A DNA stretch of 64,000 nt from Nocardiopsis quinghaiensis (GTDB taxonomy: Bacteria > Actinomycetota > Actinomycetes > Streptosporangiales > Streptosporangiaceae), in the NCBI RefSeq assembly GCF_008638365.1, contig NZ_VWVU01000022.1:1-64000 (forward strand). The letters are read 5' to 3'. The translations under genes and the position numbers were made by a program. How positions within the stretch are numbered: the stretch's first letter is position 1; every line of letters begins with the position of its first letter. Shown in pieces: positions 52,884-60,345 of the stretch. Under the pieces are notes generated by a model that searched no databases, was not told where the DNA came from, and was given only the letters and a program-made list of their open reading frames with translations.

Positions 52884-53311
52884 ACGCTGATGCATGTGGG
52901 CCCATAGCTGGCCGCGACACGCTGACCGAGTGGGCACGGGAACAGGGTGTGCGGGTGCGGGTGGCCTGTGAGGACTGGGAGTCCATCACCTACGAAGCCG
53001 TCTCACCCGGCCCGGACGGAACCGCGGTGGTGCAGCGGTACCGGTGCATGCTGCCTCCGGCTATGGCGCTGCGTCGCCTGCGGCTGACCTACATCGTCGG
53101 GCTTTGGCACGACGTGGGTGGGGCGGTGTGCAACCACGTCCGCCGGGTCGTGCCCCCGGTGCTCTCCTCAGCGGACGAGGCAGCCCGCCATGACGTGACG
53201 CTGGTCGCCGCCGCGCTGGTGGAAGCCGAACGCCGGGCGGTATGCGGGGCCACGGTGGACAACCTCACCGTCTACACCGTGCAGCGCGCCCAGTACTGGC
53301 GGCCCTTCTAG
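52880..53311 (+). CDS. Hypothetical AICE protein
   Basis: This 143-residue protein includes 'LTEWAREQGVRVRVACEDWESITYEAVSPGPDG' and 'GGAVCNHVRRVVPPVLSSADEAARHDVTLVAAALVEAERR'. No domain is recognised. A frameshifted copy of its middle and its terminator lie outside attL at 46693-46867, which shows the gene family belongs to elements using this site. It is followed by a strong hairpin terminator. Confidence 0.7.
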   Translation: MNADACGPIAGRDTLTEWAREQGVRVRVACEDWESITYEAVSPGPDGTAVVQRYRCMLPPAMALRRLRLTYIVGLWHDVGGAVCNHVRRVVPPVLSSADEAARHDVTLVAAALVEAERRAVCGATVDNLTVYTVQRAQYWRPF

Positions 53312-53327
53312 CGGCGCTTCTCAGACC

Positions 53328-53377
53328 CCCGCGTGCCCTGACGTCTCTTCGAGACCACGGGGCCCAGGGCACGCGGG
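53328..53377 (+). terminator. Terminator after hypothetical AICE pair
   Basis: CCCGCGTGCCCTG pairs perfectly with CAGGGCACGCGGG around a 24-base loop containing GTCTC..GAGAC. It is duplicated at 46818-46867. Confidence 0.8.
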
Positions 53378-53499
53378 CCTTCCCCTCTTTCACGGCGACG
53401 TGCACACCCCACGGGTGTCTTTCCGCCGTGCTCCCTGGCCAGCGGTGGGGTTCATATGTGCCCCCACCTGCTGACAGGGACAATCAACCCAAGTAAGCT

Positions 53500-53515
53500 A
53501 CTCGACCACACGAGT
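53500..53515. promoter_or_regulatory. GntR operator, site 1
   Basis: ACTCGACCACACGAGT has 5-base inverted arms around a 6-base centre. It lies 24 bases before the repressor's ATG, where it would block its own promoter. The same 5-6-5 format recurs at 54299 and 54338. Confidence 0.7.
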
Positions 53516-53538
53516 ACTAGAGTCACCAGGTGGACATC

Positions 53539-54270
53539 ATGTCGAGTCTGGAGTTCGCTCCGCCCAAGTACGTACAGATCGTGCGGGCGATCCAAGAGCG
53601 CATTGAGGACGGTACCTATCCGGTGGGGGAGATGCTTCCCTCGGAGTCACGGATGGTGCGCGAGTTCGGGGCCGGACGCTCCACGGTCGTACGCGCTTTG
53701 CAGATCCTGAGCATGCAGGGCTGGATCGAACGCGAACACGGACGAGGCTCCTTCGTACGCGGCGTCCCGCAACAGACCTCCGAGCGCTCCCATGCCGGGG
53801 CCAGTGCCTTCGACGCCTCCGAAGAGGCCAAGAAGAGTCACATCCTGACCGCTGGACGCTCCCCGGTGTCCGCTGCCGTTGCTGAGGCAATCGGTGTGCC
53901 TGAGGGTTCCCCGGCCATCATGCGTCAACGCCTGGTCCTGGGCGAGGGCGAACCCAGTGAGCTGGTCACCCTGTGGTTCCCCTTGGACGTAGCCGAGGGC
54001 ACCGACCTGGGCGAGACGCAGCCGATCAGCATCGGCGCACGCGAACATGTGCAGATGGTCAAGCAACTCCGGCCCTCCAAGGTCGTCGAACGGCTCTGCG
54101 CACGCCTGGCCACAAGCGCCGAACGCGAACCCCTGGGCCTGGACGAGGGCACCCCAGTGCTGGGCATCACCGCGCGGATACTCGATGCCTCCGGAGATGT
54201 GATCGCGGTCGCCGAGGTCGTCCTCCCCGGTGACCTGCACGAACTGGAGGACTCCTACCCGGCCGTGTAA
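53539..54270 (+). CDS. GntR/UTRA transcriptional repressor, KorSA type
   Basis: This 243-residue protein has an N-terminal winged helix (about 8-75: 'KYVQIVRAIQERIEDGTYPVGEMLPSES', 'FGAGRSTVVRALQIL', 'REHGRGSFVR') and a C-terminal UTRA ligand domain ('RQRLVLGEGEPSELVTLWFPLD', 'TPVLGITARILDASGDVIAVAEVVLPGDLHEL'). In pSAM2, KorSA of this type represses pra and so keeps the element integrated. Matching operators lie before this gene and before the Pra-like gene. ATG 53539 is preferred because AGGTGG sits six bases upstream; GTG 53530 is an alternative. Confidence 0.88.
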   Translation: MSSLEFAPPKYVQIVRAIQERIEDGTYPVGEMLPSESRMVREFGAGRSTVVRALQILSMQGWIEREHGRGSFVRGVPQQTSERSHAGASAFDASEEAKKSHILTAGRSPVSAAVAEAIGVPEGSPAIMRQRLVLGEGEPSELVTLWFPLDVAEGTDLGETQPISIGAREHVQMVKQLRPSKVVERLCARLATSAEREPLGLDEGTPVLGITARILDASGDVIAVAEVVLPGDLHELEDSYPAV

Positions 54271-54298
54271 GCGCGGGCAGAACACCGGCCACTTATCT

Positions 54299-54353
54299 AC
54301 TTGTCTGATCAAGTGTGGCCGGTTATTCTGAGCCTCTACTTGACCGATCGAGT
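54299..54353. promoter_or_regulatory. GntR operators, sites 2 and 3
   Basis: ACTTGTCTGATCAAGT (54299-54314) and ACTTGACCGATCGAGT (54338-54353) share the ACTTG-n6-CRAGT form of site 1 and are 39 bases apart. They lie just before the Pra-like gene. Site 2 is also enclosed by ACCGGCCAC/GTGGCCGGT arms, which may form the repressor gene's terminator. Confidence 0.75.
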
Positions 54354-54384
54354 GGTTGAGTGGTCATGAGGAGGAGGCTGAGAG

Positions 54385-54795
54385 ATGGCTATTCAGGGTG
54401 CGTTGCCGGTGGCGTTCGCCGCGGTGTTCCCGCACGGTGCGTTCGCGCTGGGGGTGGAGGCGATCACCGACTTCGAGACCAAGCGGCCCCAGCTCGACAA
54501 GGACACGGGGTTGCCGCTGTGGGCGGTGGACGTGATCGACGCCGACCCCGAGGCCCGGGGCAAGGCCAAGTCGGTCAAGGTCAAGGTCGCCGCCGAGGTC
54601 TGCCCGACCCTCCCGGATGAGGTCCCGGGCCTGCCGTTCCGTCCGATCGAGTTCGAGGCGATGGCGGTCATGCCCTACGTGGATGACAACGGGCGTCGTC
54701 CCCGGGTGGCGTACTCGCTGCGCGCCCGTGGCGTGAAGGCTCCCGGCGGTGCCGCTGGCAGTCGTCGGACTCCGGCGGCCAAGGACGCCGCTTGA
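54385..54795 (+). CDS. pra: Pra-like activator of replication, integration and excision
   Basis: This 136-residue protein contains 'VFPHGAFALGVEAITDFETKRPQLDKDTGLPLWAVDVIDADPEARGKAKSVKVKV' (split at natural breaks). This matches the family annotated as plasmid replication, integration and excision activator in Streptomyces. In pSAM2, Pra turns on rep, xis and int. The upstream double operator for the GntR protein fits the KorSA-pra switch. GGAGGCTGAGAG precedes ATG 54385. The tail is Ala/Gly/Lys-rich. Confidence 0.75.
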   Translation: MAIQGALPVAFAAVFPHGAFALGVEAITDFETKRPQLDKDTGLPLWAVDVIDADPEARGKAKSVKVKVAAEVCPTLPDEVPGLPFRPIEFEAMAVMPYVDDNGRRPRVAYSLRARGVKAPGGAAGSRRTPAAKDAA

Positions 54796-54893
54796 CCCCC
54801 GACATGTAAGCGGGGCGGCCTGGTGCTGCAACACCTCGGCCGCCCCTGAATCCCTCCTGCGACTGCGAAATCTCAGAAGAGGTGTCTCCAAGT

Positions 54894-55145
54894 ATGTCCG
54901 ATGACCCCCGTGACCTGTCCGGGCGCAGCGGCCCGGAACTGGTCCGCCTGCTGCTGGACGCGACCAACCCCCCACTCACCACCGACGCCGAGCGGGCGGA
55001 GTTCTTCGACTTCAAAGCCCGGGTGTTCGCCACTCTCGCCCACCGGGACGAGAACCCGGCGGCTGCGCGGTTCGCCGCCCGTGCCCGTGCCGACCGTGAC
55101 CGGCTCCTGGCCCAGATCGAGAACGCGAACCGGGGTGGCCGGTGA
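54894..55145 (+). CDS. Small AICE protein upstream of tra
   Basis: This 83-residue helical, charged protein (MSDDPRDLSGRSGPELVRLLLD... RAEFFDFKARVFATLAHRDENPAAARFAARARADRDRLL) has its 3' end overlapping the tra start (GTGATG). It is co-translated with tra and may assist transfer or spread. No known domain is recognised. Confidence 0.7.
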   Translation: MSDDPRDLSGRSGPELVRLLLDATNPPLTTDAERAEFFDFKARVFATLAHRDENPAAARFAARARADRDRLLAQIENANRGGR

Positions 55146-56575
55146 TGATGCGTCAATCCAAGGTGGGAGCGGCCCAGTCCTCTCCGACCCTGCCGACCCC
55201 GGCTCAGGGGGTGCGGTGGACGACCCCGATCGTGGAAACCCCCGGGATCGTCGTGCTGGCGTCGTGGATCTGGCGTCTGGTGCGGTTCCTGGTCACGCTG
55301 CCGTTCCGGTTCCCTGTCATGGTCACCTGCTTGGCCGCCTCGGTCGGGGCCTGGTGGTGGCTGGACTGGCCCGGCCTCGCTGGGCTGTGGGGGACTGTGG
55401 CCGTGGTGTCCCTGGTGTGGTGGCGGATCTGGCCGGACTCCTACCGCATCTGCATCACGCTCCGCTTGCTGGCCTGGTGGCGGCACGTGTTCGTGTACCG
55501 GCGTCACTGGCAACCGGTGCTGGTGATCTCCGGGCTGGCCGAGTCCTACCAGGAACGCCGCTACCTCCCGCGTATCCGCCGGGTCTCCTGCAACGCTTGG
55601 GCCGACTATGTGCGCGTCTCGTTGGTGGCTGGGACTGCTCCGGTGGACTTCGAGCACCGCGTGGCCGAACTGGCGCACGGCTTCGCCGCCCCCTCCTGCC
55701 GGGTGGTCGTCAACGGTCCCCGTGACATCACTCTGGAGTTTCCCCGACGCGACACGTTGGCCGAACCCCTGCATGCCCTTCCGGTTCCTGACTCCCCGGA
55801 TCTGGATGCGCTCCCGGTCGGGCAGCGCGAGGACGGCTCGCCGTGGCTGTTGCGGCTGCACGGAACCCACGTGCTCGTGGTCGGGGTGACCGGGGCTGGC
55901 AAAGGCTCGGTGATCTGGTCCACCGTGCGCGCCATGCTCCCCGCCATCTCCGAGGGCACGGCACAGGTGTGGGCGATCGACCCCAAGCGCATGGAACTGG
56001 CCTACGGACGGGACCTGTTCGCCCACTACGCCGACACGGGCGAATCCGCGGTGGCCCTGCTCGAAAAGGCGGTGACCGACATGCAGGAGCGGGCCGAACG
56101 CTACGCGGGCAAACAGCGCTCCCACGTCCCGACGACGGCTGACCCTTTCGTGGTCGTGCTCCTCGATGAGGTCGCCTTTCTGACCGCCTACCACCCCGAC
56201 CGGGACGTGCGGCGCCGCGCGGAGAACGCCATCGCCACCCTGACCTCACAGGGACGCTCGGTCGGCTTCGCCGTGCTGGCCGCGTTGCAGGACCCTCGCA
56301 AGGAAGTCATGAACCTGCGCAACCTCTTCCCCGACAAGGTGGCGCTGCGCCTGGACGAGGCATCACAGGTGGACATGGTCCTCGGTGAAGGAGCACGCGA
56401 ACGCGGTGCTGAGGCGCACCTGATCGACCCCACGCTTCCTGGTGTGGCCTACGTCAGGGTGGAGGGTTCCCCCTCCCCGGTGCGGGTGCGGGCGACGTAC
56501 GTGTCGGATGAGGACATCACGGCCATGGTGAACGGCTACGGCCTCGGCTTCTCCTTTGACGAGGAGGAAGCTTGA
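55142..56575 (+). CDS. tra: FtsK/SpoIIIE-type DNA translocase (conjugative Tra)
   Basis: This 477-residue protein has two N-terminal membrane helices (about 35-55 and 60-95) and a RecA-like motor. Walker A GVTGAGKGS is at 248-256 and Walker B 'VVVLLDEVAFLT' near 338-348. A C-terminal winged-helix-like part follows. In AICEs a single hexameric TraB/TraSA protein moves double-stranded DNA between mycelia without a type IV secretion system. This one fits in size and motifs. It overlaps the preceding small gene and is transcribed with the Pra-like gene. Confidence 0.92.
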   Translation: MMMRQSKVGAAQSSPTLPTPAQGVRWTTPIVETPGIVVLASWIWRLVRFLVTLPFRFPVMVTCLAASVGAWWWLDWPGLAGLWGTVAVVSLVWWRIWPDSYRICITLRLLAWWRHVFVYRRHWQPVLVISGLAESYQERRYLPRIRRVSCNAWADYVRVSLVAGTAPVDFEHRVAELAHGFAAPSCRVVVNGPRDITLEFPRRDTLAEPLHALPVPDSPDLDALPVGQREDGSPWLLRLHGTHVLVVGVTGAGKGSVIWSTVRAMLPAISEGTAQVWAIDPKRMELAYGRDLFAHYADTGESAVALLEKAVTDMQERAERYAGKQRSHVPTTADPFVVVLLDEVAFLTAYHPDRDVRRRAENAIATLTSQGRSVGFAVLAALQDPRKEVMNLRNLFPDKVALRLDEASQVDMVLGEGARERGAEAHLIDPTLPGVAYVRVEGSPSPVRVRATYVSDEDITAMVNGYGLGFSFDEEEA

Positions 56576-56769
56576 CGGCGGCGATGGTAGAGCCAATCCC
56601 ACACATAGAAGCTCGTCCCGACTATTGCGAGGACCACGGCGCAGGCAAAGATGATCCAAAATCTGCCGGGGTAGGGGTCCTCATAACCCAAGAGCAACTG
56701 GCTTGTCTTCAGCACTATCGGGCCGAAGACGAAAAGCAGAATCCATGGGGGAAGCCTCTTGGTGAGCAT
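56536..56769 (-). CDS. Small two-helix membrane protein, antisense to the transfer operon
   Basis: This 77-residue protein contains 'PPWILLFVFGPIVLKTSQLLLG' and 'FWIIFACAVVLAIVGTSFYVWDWLYHRRR', two clear membrane helices, then a charged tail. AGGAG lies 11 bases before its ATG. It runs opposite to the operon between tra and rep, and its 3' end overlaps the tra 3' end by 40 bases. The plus-strand frame over the same DNA has no such logic. It could act in entry exclusion or spread, but that is speculation from position. Confidence 0.6.
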   Translation of the reverse strand: MLTKRLPPWILLFVFGPIVLKTSQLLLGYEDPYPGRFWIIFACAVVLAIVGTSFYVWDWLYHRRRQASSSSKEKPRP

Positions 56770-56810
56770 GTGGTGGGGGACTCCTGGCCTGTGCTTGTGG
56801 AGGTGGGGTG

Positions 56811-58502
56811 ATGCCCACTCCTACTGGTAAGACAACCCGGGCCGAACGACTTGCGCAACCACTCGCCCGTGAGATGGCCGAACAGGTCGCTGCCGACCAC
56901 GGGGTGTGCATTCGCCCGGTGTCCCTTCGACGTACGGACATCGCGACCGGTGCCAGTGAGGTGATCGATGTCCCGTGCGGGTCCACCCTGGAATCACGGT
57001 GCCCGGCCTGCGCGAAGCGCAAGAGGTCGCTACGGCGAACCCAGTGCGAAGAGGGCTGGCACCTGACAGAGGAACCGGTGGTGGAACCCGATCCGCCGTC
57101 CGAGGAACAGCGCTCCTGGGTGGAACAGCGTGCGATGGTCACCGCCGAACGGGACCGTCTCGCCACCACGGGGGCCGCTGACCCGGAACAGCTCTCGGCG
57201 CTGGATGCGGCGATCACTGACCTGGACGAGGAGATCACCGCCTCCGGCCTACGCGGCTCCATCACCCGCTCCGGTGACACCTCGGGCTCGTCGGGTTCGC
57301 GGCGGGTCCGCTCGACCAAGCGGCGTCAGGACGTGCCCGACCTGCCCAAGCGGCCCATGACGAGGAAGACGGTCGGGCGGGCCTTCACCGATCCGAACTC
57401 GGGCAAGGTGTTCCGGCCCTCGCTGTTCATCACCCTGACGTTGGACTCCTACGGGCGGGTGCGCTCGGACGGCACACCGGTCGACCCCTCCACGTACGAC
57501 TACCGGCGGGCCGCTCGGGACACGTTGCACTTCTCCAAGCTGGTGGACCGGTTCGTGCAGAACCTGCGCCGCGTGGCTGGGTTCGATGTCCAGTACTTCG
57601 CGGCCGTGGAACCCCAACGACGCCTGGCCCCGCACCTGCACATGGCTACCCGGGGCACGATTCCTCGGGCGGAGCTGCGCCAGATCGCCGCCGCGACCTA
57701 CCACCAGGTGTGGTGGCCCGCCGCCGACACGGTCCGCTTCGAAGGTGACCACCTGCCGGTCTGGGACGAGGACAACAACACCTACCTCGACCCCACCACA
57801 GGGGAAGTGCTCTCCACCTGGGACGAGGCGCTGGACGAGATCGACGAAGACCCCGATGCGGAACCCTTCCACGTGGTGCGGTTCGGCCGTCAGGTGGACG
57901 CTAAAGGTGTGGTCGCGGGCTCGGAGGACGCTTCGCGGTGTGTGCGCTATCTGGCCAAGTACCTGACCAAGGACATCGCCGACTGCCACACCGTCGAGTC
58001 CATTTCCCAGGAACAGCACGTGGACCGACTCCTGGATGCTCTCCGTTTCGAGCCGTGCTCGCCCCGGTGCTCCAACTGGCTGCGCTACGGCATCCAACCC
58101 CAAGCCCTCAAGGCCGGTCTGCGCCCCGGATTCTGTCGGTCCAAAGCCCACCGCCGCGAACACCTGGGCTACGCGGGTCGCCGCGTCCTGGTCTCGCGCA
58201 AGTGGTCGGGCAAGACCCTCGCCGACCACAAGGCGGACCGGCTCGCCTGGGTCCTGGAAACCCTCGGCGTCGATCCCACAGACGAGGACCAGGGAGACGA
58301 GGACAACCCGCGTTCCCCGGTGCTGGCCTCGGTCGCCTCGGGCTCCTTCGAATGGGAACTGGCACGCCCCACTGATCCGGACGTGGCTCCCCGGGAGCAA
58401 CGCCTCCTCCGGGCGGTGGGTGAAGCGCTCAAACGCCGTGCCCAACTCGACGCCGCACGGCAGAACGATCTTTCGGCAACTCCGGAAACGAGGGCCGCAT
58501 GA
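56811..58502 (+). CDS. repSA: RepSA-type replication initiator
   Basis: This 563-residue initiator has a cysteine cluster (C56, C64, C67, C79) like a zinc finger, and an HUH-type endonuclease core: 'SLFITLTLDSYG', 'APHLHMATRG' (metal His275, His277) and 'CVRYLAKYLTKD' with the likely nicking Tyr. RepSA-type proteins start rolling-circle replication of excised AICEs, and the origin is often within the gene. ATG 56811 is chosen over GTG 56808. The stop overlaps the xis start (ATGA). Confidence 0.9.
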   Translation: MPTPTGKTTRAERLAQPLAREMAEQVAADHGVCIRPVSLRRTDIATGASEVIDVPCGSTLESRCPACAKRKRSLRRTQCEEGWHLTEEPVVEPDPPSEEQRSWVEQRAMVTAERDRLATTGAADPEQLSALDAAITDLDEEITASGLRGSITRSGDTSGSSGSRRVRSTKRRQDVPDLPKRPMTRKTVGRAFTDPNSGKVFRPSLFITLTLDSYGRVRSDGTPVDPSTYDYRRAARDTLHFSKLVDRFVQNLRRVAGFDVQYFAAVEPQRRLAPHLHMATRGTIPRAELRQIAAATYHQVWWPAADTVRFEGDHLPVWDEDNNTYLDPTTGEVLSTWDEALDEIDEDPDAEPFHVVRFGRQVDAKGVVAGSEDASRCVRYLAKYLTKDIADCHTVESISQEQHVDRLLDALRFEPCSPRCSNWLRYGIQPQALKAGLRPGFCRSKAHRREHLGYAGRRVLVSRKWSGKTLADHKADRLAWVLETLGVDPTDEDQGDEDNPRSPVLASVASGSFEWELARPTDPDVAPREQRLLRAVGEALKRRAQLDAARQNDLSATPETRAA

Positions 58503-58708
58503 CCCCCACAACCACCACACCAACCGTTCCCCGGCCCCGTGCCGACTCTGCCCTGTGGTCGGTCAAGGACGCCGCTGCCTACCTCCGTGTGCCCGCCAAG
58601 ACGCTCTACGAGTGGCGCTACAAGGGCGACGGTCCTCCCTCCCACCGGATCGGCCGGTACGTGCGCTACGTGCCCGCTGAAGTCCGTGCCTGGGTCACCT
58701 CCCGCTGA
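58499..58708 (+). CDS. xis: Excisionase (Xis), MerR-like HTH
   Basis: This 69-residue protein has an HTH_17 fold: 'LWSVKDAAAYLRVPAKTLYEWRYKGDGPPSHRIGRYVRYVPAEVRAWV'-type layout, read in pieces VKDAAAYLRVPAKTLYEWR and IGRYVRYV. It bends DNA at att sites and directs the integrase toward excision. It overlaps rep by four bases and precedes int by 25, as in pSAM2. Confidence 0.9.
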   Translation: MTPTTTTPTVPRPRADSALWSVKDAAAYLRVPAKTLYEWRYKGDGPPSHRIGRYVRYVPAEVRAWVTSR

Positions 58709-58733
58709 CTCCACCCCCTGAAAGGAAACTCTC

Positions 58734-59933
58734 ATGGCCCGTGCGTGGGTCTATGACCGCACCAAGGACAAGGCGTACGTGGAGGCGGTGAAGAAGGCCA
58801 AGGCGTCCAAGCGCACTCCGCCCGGTCGGTGGTGGGTCCGCTACTACGACCCCTCCGGGAAGATCAAGAGTGGCGGAACCTTCAAAAAGAAGCCGGACGC
58901 GGAGAAGAAGCAGACCGAGATCGAGAACAGCCTTCACGAGGGTTCCTACCGCAACCCCCACGACGCCAAGGTGACCTTCGGTGAGATGGCGGAGAAGTGG
59001 CTCATCACCCGCACCGACATCAAACGGTCCACGTGGTGGCAGTACCGGGCGGTCCTGGACAACCACGTGCTGCCGCGCTGGGGAGACCTCCGCCTCTCGG
59101 CAATCCACACCGAGGACGTCGCCGTGTGGGTGGCCGAACTCCAGAAGCCCCGGGACGAGGGCGGTAGCAATCTCGGAGCATCCCAGACCAGGCACGCGCA
59201 CGTCGTGCTGTCCATGGTCCTGGGCTGGTGCGTCCCCCGGCGCATCCCCTTCAACCCGGCCAAGGGCGTACCGCTGCCCAAGCCCAGCGAGGCCGAACAC
59301 GTCTACCTCGACCACGCCCAAGTGGAAGCGCTGGCCAACGCCTCCCTGACACTGCGCACCAAGTACGGGCAGGAACTCGCCTCGGCCAAGGTGAGCCGGG
59401 CGCTCATCCTGCTACTGGCCTACACCGGCATGCGGTGGAGTGAGGCCGCCGCTCTACGCGTAGGAAGGGTGGACCTGGACAGGAGGCGTGTCCGGGTCGT
59501 CGTCACCTTCGCTGAGGTGGACGGCAAGCTCGTCGAACAGCCTCCGAAGAACGGCAAGTTCCGGACCGTGCCCGTTCCCCGGTCCCTCGTCCCCGAACTG
59601 CGGTCCTTCGTGGAGGGGCGGCCGGATGACGCGCTGGTCTTCACCACCAGGCGGGGCGCCCCGCTGCGTATCCGGAACTGGCGCAACCGTGAGTTCGCCC
59701 TGGCGGTGAAGGCGGCCGGGCTCGACGGCATGGGGCTGACCCCCCACAAGCTTCGCCACACCGCCGCGTCCCTCGCCATCGCGGCCGGCGCGGACGTCAA
59801 GGTCGTACAGGCGATGCTCGGCCACAAGACCGCGACCATGACCTTGGACCGGTACGGGCACCTGTTCCCGGACCGCCTGGACGAGGTGGCCGACGCGATG
59901 GACGTCGCCCGTCGGCAGGTCCTCGCCGCCTGA
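58734..59933 (+). CDS. int: Tyrosine-type site-specific integrase
   Basis: This 399-residue recombinase has an N-terminal arm-binding region (1-75), a SAM-like core-binding domain (about 80-165) and a catalytic domain. The residues Arg234 ('TGMRWSEAA'), His338 and Arg341 ('HKLRHT'), His364 ('LGHKT') and nucleophile Tyr374 are all present. It catalyses recombination between attP and the tRNA-Ser 3' end. AAAGGAAA precedes ATG 58734. Its stop is 120 bases from the attR core, the normal AICE layout. Confidence 0.96.
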   Translation: MARAWVYDRTKDKAYVEAVKKAKASKRTPPGRWWVRYYDPSGKIKSGGTFKKKPDAEKKQTEIENSLHEGSYRNPHDAKVTFGEMAEKWLITRTDIKRSTWWQYRAVLDNHVLPRWGDLRLSAIHTEDVAVWVAELQKPRDEGGSNLGASQTRHAHVVLSMVLGWCVPRRIPFNPAKGVPLPKPSEAEHVYLDHAQVEALANASLTLRTKYGQELASAKVSRALILLLAYTGMRWSEAAALRVGRVDLDRRRVRVVVTFAEVDGKLVEQPPKNGKFRTVPVPRSLVPELRSFVEGRPDDALVFTTRRGAPLRIRNWRNREFALAVKAAGLDGMGLTPHKLRHTAASLAIAAGADVKVVQAMLGHKTATMTLDRYGHLFPDRLDEVADAMDVARRQVLAA

Positions 59934-59947
59934 CCCGGGGAACGGAG

Positions 59948-60009
59948 AAGGCCGGTGGCTCCCCGGGCCGTGTGCGATGAATGTGCTACGGGCCCGGACC
60001 ACCGGCCTT
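59948..60009. terminator. Convergent terminator int / tRNA-Ser
   Basis: AAGGCCGGTGG (59948-59958) pairs exactly with CCACCGGCCTT (59999-60009). The 40-base loop contains the right arm-type site and a CCCGGGCC..GGGCCCGG inner stem. It serves int from the left and tRNA-Ser from the right. Confidence 0.7.
59968..59986 (+). promoter_or_regulatory. Putative integrase arm-type site, right
   Basis: This is an exact 19-base copy of 47159-47177 in the same orientation, 67 bases inside attR. See the left site for the attP logic. Confidence 0.65.
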
Positions 60010-60052
60010 CGCCGTGTTCCGTGGAAGCCCCCCACCTGGGGAGACTTCCTGA

Positions 60053-60092
60053 CTCTGCGGAGGGTGTGGGATTTGAACCCACGAAGTCCCGT
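60053..60092. other. attR: right copy of the 40-bp core
   Basis: This copy lies within the 3' half of the intact tRNA-Ser gene (minus strand), covering the acceptor 3' strand, T-arm and part of the variable arm. Integration keeps the tRNA functional because the element brings the same 3' end. Confidence 0.92.
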
Positions 60093-60146
60093 CAAGGACT
60101 TGGTGCTTTTCAAGAGCACTGCACTCGGCCGCTATGCGAACCCTCC
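60058..60146 (-). tRNA. tRNA-Ser (anticodon TGA)
   Basis: This 89-base class II tRNA on the minus strand has acceptor GGAGGGT with ACCCTCC. The anticodon stem GTGCT/AGCAC encloses CTTGAAA with anticodon TGA. A long variable arm (AAGTCC..GGACTT) and T-loop GGTTCAAATCC are present. CCA is not encoded. It is the integration target of the adjacent element. Confidence 0.95.
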
Positions 60147-60345
60147 AGGTGGAGAGGAACTCTCCGCCAGTCATGGTAGCCCACAGTCCCGCACACGCGG
60201 TGCCCGCCCGCGAGGCCGTTGCCGGGCGGCTTCCCAGGCTTCCCGGGTGGCGCACCCGGGGCGCGTCTTCGCTGGTCCTGCCGGGGGCGTTTGTCGGTAC
60301 CGCTGGGTACGTTGTCGAGAACAACAGCTACGAGGAGGCCTCACC

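Larger units (their letters stand above)
47016..60092 (+). mobile_element. Actinomycete integrative and conjugative element (AICE) in tRNA-Ser
   Basis: A 13.1-kb element is bounded by identical 40-base direct repeats (47016-47055 and 60053-60092). The right copy is the 3' end of an intact tRNA-Ser(TGA). The order from the right end inward is integrase, Xis, RepSA-type initiator, small membrane gene, FtsK-type Tra, small gene, Pra-like activator and GntR/KorSA-type repressor, as in pSAM2-like AICEs. The left half holds accessory genes: XRE/TPR regulator, flavoprotein, Kiwa-like pair and PIN-like gene, of which the last three are AT-rich. All backbone genes look intact, so it may still excise and transfer. 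Confidence 0.93.

Noticed and set aside
56572-56811. 79-residue plus-strand frame between tra and rep
   Set aside because: It has no ribosome binding site or domain. The opposite strand encodes two clean membrane helices with a good ribosome binding site.
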